The position numbers and the translations under genes are program-made. The notes under the pieces are model-generated. The model was not told the origin of the DNA and did not search any database. It was given only the letters and a program-made list of their open reading frames with translations. A DNA stretch of 64,000 nt. It comes from Kryptolebias marmoratus. Lineage: Eukaryota > Chordata > Actinopteri > Cyprinodontiformes > Rivulidae. Positions 14,101-23,802 of the stretch are shown one piece after another. Each line of letters opens with the position of its first letter. The stretch's first letter is position 1. The DNA is taken from positions 15,593,661-15,657,660 of the forward strand of contig NC_051443.1 of the NCBI RefSeq assembly GCF_001649575.2. The letters run 5' to 3'.

Positions 14101-16335
14101 ACTTCTCAAAGTAAACTGAGCTGGATATATGTATACTGAGAGAACTGATGACAAATGAAAAGCAGGGCGGTGACAATCAGCAGACACAAGCCAGGTGCAA
14201 CAAAGACAGCACTAAAAACAACTCGTGTAACCAAGAAAAAGAACAAGAAGTAAAACAAAGCAGAACAAGAAAAAGACTCCCATTATGGCAGGTTTTGGTA
14301 ACTGTGTCTGTAAGAATGTGTTGGTCAGTAATCTGATGAAGTCAGGAGGTTTTTTGGGTCCATTACAATCCTATTAGTGAAGTGCATTATATAAGCTTAG
14401 AGTGACTCACAGCTCTCATCATTTAAAGTGTTTATTTGAGGAACACCTGTCTTTTCTCCTCTCTTTGCCTCCAGGGCTTCACTTAAAACCGGTGCTGTTG
14501 TGTTGATCACTGGTTTCCATCAAACAGCTCTACTGGAACATTAAACTGCGCTCATGTCAAACAAAACTTTTGAAAAATAGTAATTAGCCAAGTTAAAACT
14601 AAATCATTTCAACAAACAGAACCAGCAAATGCAGACAGGTCATTTACGCAACGTGTAACGTGTGAAAAAAAAAAGTCTAACATTTAAAAGCCGTAAAAGT
14701 GAAAACCTTCAATCCATTTTAAGCATAATTATCAAACCAGTTACATAAACTGAAACTGCTGAAGGGGTATGTTCAGTTAGTTTCCTGCCAAAACGTCTGC
14801 AATACTAATTTAAAGTTGACATTTTTAGTTTACATATTTTAGTATATAGTTAATCTTTTTTGCGCAGTCTATCTTTATAAAAGCTGACCTGTTCTGATTA
14901 GATCGTACGGTTAAGACAGACTATCATGCGCAGCTTTTTCCACTTCCTTCATTTGTTTCTGCTTTTGGGGTCTTTAGTTTGCATCTACTCAAACAATCAA
15001 ACTTTATGCTAAAGATTTTAATCCTTGTTGTGACTGTGTGTGAGGGCAGGTGTGTGCCATGGTGCTTGAGAGAAATAAGTCACAAAATGTGGACCTATGT
15101 CCTGGAATATGCACAGGTGTACGAGTAAATAAACTCATTTAGGCTCATGACGAAAGTGCCTTACAAGGTTAGGCTCGAAACATGCGATGAATTAAATTAA
15201 GTCTACGCAGTTAAGCAGACAACAAATAAATTGCTAAAAGTCCCCCTACACCAGCCAGGATTAAAGATTCCACTGAGTCAGCGAGGGCAGCCAGGGGGAA
15301 GATGTGACATTTCTTTTGTCAACCTGCCAGGAGTTGAAACCATCGGCTGATCTGAGACTAAAGGATTAATGAAGACTTAAGCCCTTTGACTGCTGCACTA
15401 GTAGATTGGAGACAAGGAGGGATGCTCCACTGAATCCAATACGGTGGTCTAAAAATGGATCCTTTGAGTTCACGTGTACCTGCTTTTTCCTCACTGCTAA
15501 AAAAAATGAGAAATCCAATTATATTTTTTTTTTGGTTGATAACAAATTTGAATATTTGTTCAACTCTAACCTTCCAATTTAGATTTCTTTATAAGAACAC
15601 TATTACATACTTTACTGGATCATACATAGACAATCTTTTATATTTCATTTATAATAGTCTGGCCTCTGGTTTTTGAGCATTGTTAAAAAAAAGATTAATA
15701 CACAATGTGGCTGGGTTCTTACTCACCTGTGCATTGATTGAACATGTGAATAATAGACGTGTAACTTATGGACTATTTTTATGTTTGTTTGTTTGTTTGT
15801 TTTCTGTTGGACAATTGTTCCCAATGGCATGGTCCAACATGATCTGTTTAATAAGTAGTTTTCTTCTGTGCAGACATTCCCGTCCCTCATTGCGAATTCA
15901 AAATATGGCTCGATGACGTGTTTTTGCCTCCTTCAGTCAAAGGTCAGGTCATGTCAGCTCCAGAACTGTGAGCATGGTCACAGTTCTCAAAATAAATGAA
16001 TCTTTTACTCGCTACTTTTCTGTGAGCATCTGTATCAGCTTCACAAAATCACCAAACTGTTTTTTTTTGTTTTCTTTTTGCTGCCCTTGACTGTTTTTGT
16101 TACAGGTTGTTGGCAGCGCTCGAGCTGTGAGAGAGTAGTCTCAGGCCATAGCACAACAGGAAAGCCTTCCCTTCAGAAATGCCTAAAGAAGGTCACAGCT
16201 TTACTTCTTTTGTTTGGTATTTCCTATGCTGCAATGAAAAATAATGAAGGGAGCACTTAAGCTCCTTCCCTCGGCACAAAGAGAAATAAACCTGCAGTCA
16301 TCAGTTAACGGTTGTCACAGAAAAAAACATGATAT

Positions 16336-16368
16336 AAAAAATGACCACAGCGTGTGTGGTCATTTTTT
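16336..16368. repeat. perfect 14-bp inverted repeat with 5-nt loop
   Basis: AAAAAATGACCACA is followed after GCGTG by its exact reverse complement TGTGGTCATTTTTT. No gene is nearby. Confidence 0.9.
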
Positions 16369-17096
16369 TGGTTTTGGTTTTCTTGTTCCAAATTGTTTTG
16401 CAGCTCTTAAAGCTCAACCTTTTTACTATTTTCCTGAATGATCTGATTTGTGTATGATCCTCATTTGTTTGTCAGTTCTGCCTTTTTTTTTGTCTTTCCT
16501 ACATTCATTCAGTGAGTTTTTGATTTTTGTTTTTGTGCTAGTTGTCTGCATCAATTCCCTTGCTAACCTTTGCTCAGATTTTTTTTTTTTTAGTTTAATT
16601 TAAAACTGTGTGAGCTGGCTGCCTAATAAATCATTACATAAAAAAATGCTCTATAAATACACACAATAGTAATGTCTGTCAAAATGGGAGGAAACAATCA
16701 CAGCCACATTTGAAACTATCGGACATAAGAAGTTTGGGGAGGAAACATGTCATGGTACGTGTGAATGCCAAATTCGAAAACAATGAAAGACACCATAATA
16801 TGGTTTCCACAAATGACTCAAAGGAAGGAAGCTTGAACAAAAAGATTTAGCAAAGTAGCTTGGCTCAAGGCTGGGACTATTGTAAGGCGTAAAATATGAG
16901 CATAAGAAAACCCAAGCGTGGGCCGACCAGACAAAGAAACAGTGAAGTGTGGAGCAAAACAGAGAGGAAACACTTTTGGAAAAAAGAAACTGTGTCTGTC
17001 AAAACAGATGGCAGCTGGTAAAGAAGATTAGGTGCTGTTACTACTCTGTCCAGTAGCACTTTAGACTGACCAACCCCCCCAAAATACAGACAAATA

Positions 17097-17118
17097 CACA
17101 CACACACACACACACACA
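17097..17118. repeat. (CA)n microsatellite
   Basis: Eleven CA units next to a run of C (GACCAACCCCCCC). Confidence 0.97.
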
Positions 17119-19307
17119 AACCTCCAACTGTTTCCTTTCATCCCACTCTTTCATCCCCGCCCAACACTCAGGACAAGTCTGATCATCTGTGTCCCTGTAT
17201 CAAATTCATCTCATTTTTTATTTGTTTAGGACCTCAGAGAACATCCATTAAACAACTTGTTCTGGTATTTAATGGCTTTGGCCACCGTTTCCAAGTGCAT
17301 CTGTCCATGAGCTTTTGACAGCTTCAGCCAAACTATCTTAAAAGGTTTACTTTGGCACAAAACCCAAACTTAAGCACAGATTTAAACTTTTTATTGTCTG
17401 CAAGTATAAAAAATAAAGCCCGTTGAGCAATAGACCTGATTTGAAGTGTTTTTAATTCTTTGAAATGTTTAGAAATTTGCTTTCTTTCTTTTTTTTTTGC
17501 TATTATTAAAATACAGGCTTGTCTATAAAATAATATGTAATCTAGTTATGTGCTGGCTATTTTCAGTAGAGAGTAGAGAGTGAGTTTTATCTTCCTATCA
17601 CTTGATTATTGCTGCTACATGCAAACGTTTGTCACCTTTTTTAATCTTTATATCGGGTGCAAGATTTTAAAAGAATAGTTTGCTTTTTTTTCTGAAGTGA
17701 AGTTTTGTTGAGCATTTATCAGTTATCAGTATCTTGCCAGCAGCAGACAACGGTCAGAGCAATCTTTATTTGGAAAGTCAGGGAATTATTTTCATTGGAA
17801 ATGTCAAGATACCAGGAACTCAATTCGAGAGCAAATTTCCTCCGACAGCTTAAATACACAGAAAAAGTAACTTCTCAGTCAAAAAACTGGGATTTCTGTG
17901 TAATCAATCTTGTTTAAGTGTTCACAAGTTGAAGATGACATACGCTTTTTGAGGAAAATAAGAAGAATATTTGTATGAGATTAATTATATAGAGTAGACA
18001 GTGTTAGTAAAAGACAACTCCTGGAGCAGGAAATACAGTATTTGTTCTACATATTCCAGGTGAAATCGTGACTATTCAGTAGTATTTGTCTAGGGAAATG
18101 TGCCATAGATTACTGCTGAGATTGTCATGCTTACATTTAAAGAGATATTTGGACCCTGTTATCTTTCCCAAACATCATGGAGAAGTACGTCATCGCTTAA
18201 GTGTGTGTTTGTCTAACACTGTGAAGGAGAATGTCACTGTCAGTTTCATTTTCTGGTAAAAAATTTATTACGAAAAAACTAGTATCAAAAAGCTAGGACT
18301 TAGATATAAATGAATATGTTTTAGCCCATATAATATAAAGTATAGTTAGAGATCTACAAGGAAAGTAACTATGACTGAACTCAAGTAATTCATTGTTTTT
18401 ATTTTTTTCAAACATGAACAAAAAAGGGATTTGGCTACAAACTAAGCTCAGCATTTATAGATTATATTTCTTATTACTTGTTATAACTTTTGAAACGTTG
18501 TACTCTCAACACCAAATCCTACTATACCAAGTGAGAAATAAAACTTACTGCAGGTAAATGATTTTCAGTTTGAATGCATGGCACCTTGATTCTTTGCCAA
18601 AGCTCTGCTTAAAGTTCATGAAAGTGATTATTAGCAGCCCAGTCACAAATTACACTGGAATTGAACCGGTTACAGCTATGATCTGGTGTTTAGATCCAGG
18701 GGGCAACATCCTCAGCAGGTCTCTGTTCAGGTGATGTACTTAAATTAAACATACTTAGTCATACGTCACCATAAAGTCACCATGAGCGGGCATTTTTTCC
18801 ATGACATTGTCCTTCCTTCCAGCAGGTATCTGGGCACCAGACACATTTGATCACATTGGAAAATGTGCACTATGTGAAGGGTAGACTATGGTTACTCCAT
18901 TGACTTGTTTAACATATCTGGAACATATCACTTGGTAAGGAAAGTATTCCTGACTTCACAAAAACTGAACTATGAGCCTTCAAGGTTTAAAATATGAAGC
19001 AAATAAATCTACTTAGGCATAAACATAATTACACATCTGATGCAAAAAATATTTTTGTTTCATTTTGGTTTTTTAATTTATGCATTGCATCTGCACAAGG
19101 CTGAATTTTGATACTCATTTATTTATTTGTATTATGGCTCAAAGTTATGCCTAATTAGGCAAATATTCCCTTTATTTGACTGTTGCTTTTCCAAGCAACT
19201 GCAGTGTTCACAGCATAATTATGACCAACATATAAAGGTCGTCTTCACATAAGAAACACAAATAAATAAATTTAGACACCAGACACAACACTTTATCATT
19301 TGGTTGG

Positions 19308-19313
19308 TTTATT
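19308..19313 (-). terminator. candidate polyadenylation signal AATAAA for rgs3
   Basis: AATAAA on the minus strand is followed within about 20-40 nt by a GU-rich stretch (GTGTTGTGTCTGGTGTC). This is the usual signal plus downstream element. A second AATAAA at 19,606-19,611 lacks such a clear GU-rich follower. Confidence 0.4.
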
Positions 19314-20960
19314 TATCATCAGCAATGACACCAAATGTACTCTACTGTTTTCACTTGCTATCATAGGAGATGCATTTTGAATTGTAAACAGTGGAAATGA
19401 TCAAATGCATTGCATTTCTGAAAACTCCTTACAAGCAGTGTATGACCAGGGAAAAGAGCAGACTGTATCTGCTCTGACCTTTTTTTTCTTTTTTTTAACA
19501 ATAGACGTCATTTTATATTTTTGAGTCTCTTATATACATAAATACATCTGGGTCCCACATTCATTAACAGCTGAGACCTATTGGTTTCTTGTTTTTGCTT
19601 ATTTTTTTATTGTGTTATCACATAGTTTTCTTAAAGAATTATATTTACAACCATTATTTCCCCAGCTGCCTGCTGCTAGGGGTTAACACACAGTTAGAAT
19701 CACTTGCTTAAAATTCATGAAACTACTTATGCTTCTTGAAAGTTTATGTTGTAAGTCAACCTTATAGCTCTAAGTACTTTTCTCTTAACAAATAAAGATA
19801 ATGCAGAGCTCAAGCTGTTTCATCTTCCACGTTAAAAATGTAAAATTTTCCAAATAAACAAACAAACCAAACATGATAATAAAATAAAATAAGAAAAAAT
19901 AAAAAAAAATATATTGCACTTAAATCAGGACAGCATTGGACCTGTTTGGTGGTTAGGACGAAAGTAAAAGCTTTTGGGTGAGTGAGTGCTTTAGAGGACG
20001 TGAGGGCGTCTTTAGAAGCATCCAGCAAGTTAATCTAAATAAATAGGCAAAATTTGTACACAAGTAATTTTTTTTTCCTTTGACTATGAAAAAGAACAAC
20101 CTTTGTGTGTGAAATAAGGGAGTGTGGGTTTAAACCCTAAATCCTGAAAGAAGAAAAAGCTGTGAGTGCGTAGAAAACAAGATTTACCAAGCTGCAACCT
20201 GTTAGAGCAATGTCCTGAGAATGCTTCCTGATTAGTCCAGAATACGCTACAATGTTAAAGGAGATGTTTTCTTCCTGACTTTTCATTCCTTTTAGTAAAC
20301 AGTCTTTGGAGGCAGGAAGCAAGTCGTCTTTCTGTTTTCCATCTCTGGCTTCAGACTTGACCTTTAATGTCTTTGGATGGGAGAGGTATGCATATTTGTG
20401 TTGCAACATAACTCCAGGCCATCCGTTAGTCAAACATCTCTAAATTCATTGCTCGCCTGTCTCCGTCGTTGTCCCTGCTGAAACTATCCAGTCTTGAATT
20501 GAAAAGGGTGAAAGCCATTTAAAGAAGCTTTGAGTGGATGGGCTGTTTAGCAGATGCATGTAGAAACAGAGCCAGAATGGTTTTTATCATTCAAACACTT
20601 TGTTTGTCCCCCCCTTTCAACACCAATGCTTGGAGTCTGATGAAAAGACAGGAGGAACAAGGACTTTAAGTCGTACCAACAGCTTTGAAGTCGTTTCACA
20701 GAGGAGGATGTGGTGGAGCAAAGGAGGGGATTTAGAGTCTTGAAAGAGATAAAGGGGAAAAGTGACAAAACAGTACCGGACTGTCTTCATGTCTGCAGGG
20801 CTTTTGGTGCAACCCCTCCTTTTCTCCAGTACAACTGGACAAAAACAGATGACTTTGACATAAAAAAAGCACAAAAAAAAGAAAGAAAATTAAACAGTGA
20901 TCAGACAAGCGTCCAGCTCCTGCTCCAGCCTCTGTTTACAGGCTTTTGTTATCTGAGTAA

Positions 20961-20987
20961 CATCCATCCATTCATCCATCCATCCAC
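20961..20987. repeat. (ATCC)n tandem repeat in the probable 3' UTR
   Basis: ATCC units, one interrupted by TTC. On the rgs3 strand it is a GGAT repeat. Confidence 0.9.
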
Positions 20988-21249
20988 CTGGTAACTGTGT
21001 AAACTACATTCCTTTGCAGCATCATAGCTTTGCTGTGTCCTCTCACACATGAACATGTAATAATCAGAATGAACAGAATGACACGCATACACACACAAAA
21101 AATAAAAAAGGCAAACCACAATGCTCACATCCCACCCACTCTGTTTTTTTGTTGTTTTGTTTTTTTGTTGTTGTTCTGTTTTGTTTTTCAAGTCTGCCCC
21201 TTAGTGTCTGTCATGGTTGTTCCTTTCTCTTCGTATTCTTCCTCGTGTC

Positions 21250-21450
21250 TTATGATGAGGATGAGGTGGACGTGGCGCTGGGCTTTTTTTGGTTGATTAA
21301 GTCCAAGTAGAGTTCAGAGCGCAAGAAGCGGGGGTATGAGTCCTTTTCCATCAGCCCGTATATCCGCCTCTGCGCTAGGTCAAAGCAGGAGCGTGTCACA
21401 TTCTGCAGGTTGTCCTTAGTGTGATCTCTAGTGTATGAATCCAGATTCAC
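21250..21450 (-). CDS. rgs3: rgs3 terminal coding exon (end of RGS domain, stop)
   Basis: This 201-bp exon encodes 66 residues and a TAA stop. It is preceded by a ttccctctgcag acceptor and a very short 95-bp intron. [16 protein letters not shown] carries Asn-470, the counterpart of RGS4 Asn-128, which stabilises the G-alpha transition state. [13 protein letters not shown] supplies Leu-489, Asp-493 and Arg-497 of the same interface, so the domain looks catalytically intact. RGS domains speed GTP hydrolysis by Gi/o and Gq alpha subunits at the inner face of the plasma membrane and so shorten receptor signals. The domain closes with YLDLINQKK. The fish tail then departs from the mammalian MSPPL-type end with a short Ser/Thr-rich run ([10 protein letters not shown]). 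Confidence 0.96.
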   Translation of the reverse strand: MNLDSYTRDHTKDNLQNVTRSCFDLAQRRIYGLMEKDSYPRFLRSELYLDLINQKKPSATSTSSSS

Positions 21451-21545
21451 CTGCAGAGGGAAAGAATAAAACACGTGAGAGTCGTCTAAAAATGAAATGG
21501 AAAGCACATGTGCGATGATATTTATGGCATCTCACTTTAACTCAC
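21451..21545 (-). other. rgs3: rgs3 intron 5 (95 bp)
   Basis: A minimal GT-AG intron (gtgagt ... ctctgcag) between the two main RGS-domain exons. The host codon boundary is phase 0 after Lys-Glu. Confidence 0.95.
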
Positions 21546-21712
21546 CTCTTTACAAGACTGTATAGCGATGTATTCTGCAAAGATTTTCTTGGCTTTTGAG
21601 GCCATCTTAGACTGCGACTTGATCTTCTTGTATTCCTCGCAGGCTAGCCAAAATTCCAGATTTTCTTCACTGAACTCCGTGCGCAGGAAAGCTCTGAAGG
21701 CTGCCAGACCAT
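21546..21712 (-). CDS. rgs3: rgs3 coding exon 5 (RGS domain core)
   Basis: This 167-bp exon encodes the second base of Tyr-401 onward: [20 protein letters not shown], then the WLACEEYKK helix and the [15 protein letters not shown] helix. It is preceded by ttcctcag and followed by gtgagt. SEEN (Glu-417, Asn-418) matches the RGS4 residues that contact switch regions of Gi/Gq alpha subunits. The sequence [20 protein letters not shown] is almost identical to mammalian RGS3 and separates it from RGS4, RGS5, RGS8 and RGS16. Residue numbers refer to the 522-residue form. Confidence 0.96.
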
Positions 21713-22595
21713 CTGAGGAAAAGCAGAAAGGAGAAGGAGGATAAACAAAGAGAAGAGTTGACTGAAGTCCCATGGCAACCTCACAGCTGAAGGCATCCTT
21801 GGAGTTTCAGAGCCTAAAATAGCTGTGATTGACTGCCTTTGAGTGATGTGGTTGTAATAAAGTGAGGCACGAAAAAACCTTTCACATGGCAGAATTCATC
21901 AAAGTCCAAAACACTGTGCAAGTGACATCACTGCATCACGGCTGTTCAAGCAGCACTGAGAGCCAAAAAAAGATGTCTGTTTTGTGTTCAGGGAAACCAA
22001 AATAACTTTTGCGGTTTGGGCTTTTTAGTTTCTATCCAGTTAATGATTTGAGGGAAAGGGCAAAGGAAAGAATTGCAGGAACAGCGTCCACCCACGAATC
22101 CTGTCTGCACCTTTCCGTTCCCATGAATCAGCTATGCTGATAAGCAGAGCCAATGTTGGCCGTCATCTCTTACCTCATTCTGGCAAGCAGGACTGAGGCA
22201 AGATGTGAACGAGAGGAAATGAGAAGAGGGAGAAAAAAGGGGCCAAGAAAGCTAAATGAATAACAGATGTAGTGCTGGCTTTGAGTTAGAGCTCTGCTTT
22301 AAAAAGAAATGGGGGAAAAAAATACTGTAAAAATTAAAAATAGCAACACATTTTGGTGTTGCCTTGTCTTCTAATTTATGGACTTTTTAGGAATTGCAAA
22401 ATTTGCTTCATTCTGCCCAATCACATCACTAATGTGTGTGTAATCCGTGTATTTTTATCTGTGCATGCATATTTTTCATGTTCACAACCTTTTCCTACCC
22501 CTGCATTCACTGCACTCCTGTCTCTTGGCATATAAAACAGATAAAGAGGAGCTTGCAAAACAAGAAAGAAAGAAAGGAATAGATAGGAAACTTAC
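21713..22595 (-). other. rgs3: rgs3 intron 4 (883 bp)
   Basis: GT-AG intron between exon 4 and exon 5. I see no ORF, repeat family or RNA gene in it; a near-X-box (CCCATGGCAAC) sits close to the 3' end at about 21,769-21,779. Confidence 0.92.
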
Positions 22596-22657
22596 ATTTG
22601 TGTCCCAGCAGCTTGTCCAGTGAGTCCCCCCATTTCAGTGCTTCCTCTGGGGTGGGC
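22596..22657 (-). CDS. rgs3: rgs3 coding exon 4 (start of RGS domain)
   Basis: This 62-bp exon encodes PTPEEALKWGDSLDKLLGHK plus the first base of a Tyr codon. It starts with the G that completes Lys-380 and ends at AAAT|gtaagt. The W-x-x-S-x-x-x-LL pattern is the first helix of RGS domains. The open frame continues upstream through the acceptor for another 23 codons, which could be used by a separate transcript starting near 22,866 (see the entry for the extended exon). Confidence 0.95.
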
Positions 22658-22725
22658 CTGCAGATAAAAGCAGAGCGGTTCTTTAACAAGCCCATTTCAG
22701 CCAGGTTTCTCATTGTGTGACCCAT
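22596..22725 (-). CDS. rgs3: possible extended first exon giving an RGS-box-only rgs3 isoform
   Basis: Reading minus, an ATG at 22,725 opens a frame that runs without a stop through the normal acceptor at 22,658 into exon 4. It adds 23 residues (MGHTMRNLAEMGLLKN, then a short hydrophobic end) before PTPEEA. An in-frame TAG lies four codons upstream, so the frame is bounded. Spliced to exons 5 and 6 it would encode 165 residues: a bare RGS domain without the amphipathic helix and basic segment. The first ATG has a weak context at -3; the second Met, four codons on, has A at -3. A TATA/CCAAT cluster lies about 170 bp upstream. The open frame could be chance, since the added stretch is only 68 bp. 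Confidence 0.4.
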
Positions 22726-23700
22726 CCGCGGGACCTAAACCTATGCTACGAAGGTGAGTGGAAATGTGTGAGCAGATGATTCCTGTCCGCTGCTACACTC
22801 TACTCTAATCTGACACATTCAGTTGTGCCTTGAGGACAGCATCAACACTGTTAGCCATGAGTCTGTCTGCTTCACTGTGGTGGGGGTAGGCTTTTATATT
22901 CACCAGTGTAAGGCACCAGGGGGAGGAGCTTCAACCAGCCAATCAGGATGTGTTTCTGAGTTTAGTGACCTCCCTCCACCAACAGCTTCTGTCTGCCCCC
23001 TGCTGCCTCTCATTGGTTAAATTAATGCCTTTTTACCCTCTCTGGAATCCACATCTAAGAAAATTTAGTATGTAAGTGAAGGGAAATTGTTTTTTAGTTG
23101 TGTATTTGTAATAAAACACAGGACATATATCTCAAATGTTTAGCTTTTAACTGTAGATTTCCCTCTAAAAAATAAAACTTAATAAAGATTACACTTTTTC
23201 TTGTTGTGATATCCTTTAAATAAAATTTAAGCACATGACTTTTTGCAGTATGTAAACTATAAATGTAAACCTTTCAACAATGCATGAAGGAAATATTGTC
23301 CAAACCATTTATACAGAACTTTTTAAGTAATTTAAAAATAAGATATTTACTGTGGTTACTTTACTCCATATAGATATTTGTTAAATTCTATAATAAAACT
23401 GCATAAACTACAATAGGTCATACAACTTTTTAAAAATGATTTGTTTTATTCAACAAGGCTCCACTGAATTTGCCAATTACATTTCATGCAAATGTGGTCT
23501 TTTTATTATTCATTTCTCTGGCATGTCGTTCCCACTCACATATTTCTCATTCATTCATGTTTCTTTTTGAATGCCACCCGACATAGACACTCCCATCTCT
23601 CATTTTGCCACCACAGGGTCACCACCAACTGTGGTGAGATCCACAAAACAGTCTCACACTAACGCCCACAAGCACATGCTGTCAGGAAGTGGCCACTTAC
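22658..23700 (-). other. rgs3: rgs3 intron 3 (1,043 bp)
   Basis: GT-AG intron between exon 3 and exon 4. Its 3' part carries the internal promoter-like cluster and extended-exon frame described separately. The 5' part (23,040-23,700) is AT-rich and featureless apart from short poly-T and poly-A runs. Confidence 0.92.
22866..23016 (-). promoter_or_regulatory. second internal TATA/CCAAT promoter in rgs3 intron 3
   Basis: On the minus strand TATAAAAG occupies 22,891-22,898, an inverted CCAAT box (ATTGG) lies at 22,939-22,943 and a direct CCAAT at 23,012-23,016, with a GC-richer CTCCTCCCCC segment between TATA and the first CCAAT. For a start near 22,866 these sit at about -30, -75 and -148, which is standard spacing. 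An ATG at 22,858 opens an 18-codon upstream frame ending in TAG before the extended exon. The function is inferred from composition and spacing only. Confidence 0.5.
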
Positions 23701-23802
23701 TTGACTGACTTCATAGTTTTGTCCAACTTGCCGGCTGAGTTACTTCCTGGGGACTCATTCCTCCTCCGCAGGAAAGCAAGCCGATTCTTCATGTCTTTGG
23801 CC
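23701..23802 (-). CDS. rgs3: rgs3 coding exon 3 (N-terminal helix of the RGS region)
   Basis: This 102-bp exon encodes AKDMKNRLAFLRRRNESPG and then a Lys-rich end, KLDKTMKSV. It begins with one base of a split codon and ends with two (AA|gtaagt). AKDMKNRL is the hallmark helix of R4 RGS proteins, and the RRRNESPG continuation is specific to RGS3. The basic and hydrophobic residues alternate as in the membrane-binding amphipathic helix known from RGS4, RGS5 and RGS16. The exon is the common acceptor for two upstream donors, the long form (31,876) and the short form (28,055). Both deliver two bases, so both keep the frame. Confidence 0.95.

Larger units (their letters stand above)
7991..19289. 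other. intergenic, no gene seen
   Basis: Eleven kilobases downstream of rgs3 with two microsatellites and two short hairpins (15,962-15,987; 16,336-16,368). A B-box-like GGTTCAATTCC on the minus strand near 18,660 lacks a matching A box or cloverleaf. No gene is supported. Confidence 0.65.
19290..21249 (-). other. rgs3: probable rgs3 3' UTR
   Basis: This is the non-coding sequence following the TAA stop. It contains T/GTT-rich runs (in + strand terms near 21,140-21,190), an ATCC tandem repeat and a U-rich patch near 19,860-19,910. No ORF in it resembles a protein. The extent depends on which poly(A) signal is used; the best candidate is at 19,308-19,313, giving about 1.95 kb. An earlier minus-strand AATAAA at 19,606-19,611 would shorten it by about 300 nt. 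Confidence 0.45.

Noticed and set aside
18640..18720. tRNA-like B box GGTTCAATTCC on the minus strand
   Set aside because: No matching A box at the proper distance and no cloverleaf; could be a decayed SINE but not supported.
21763..21781. second X-box-like site (CCCATGGCAAC)
   Set aside because: One half matches but the other lacks the required bases; it also sits beside an exon acceptor.
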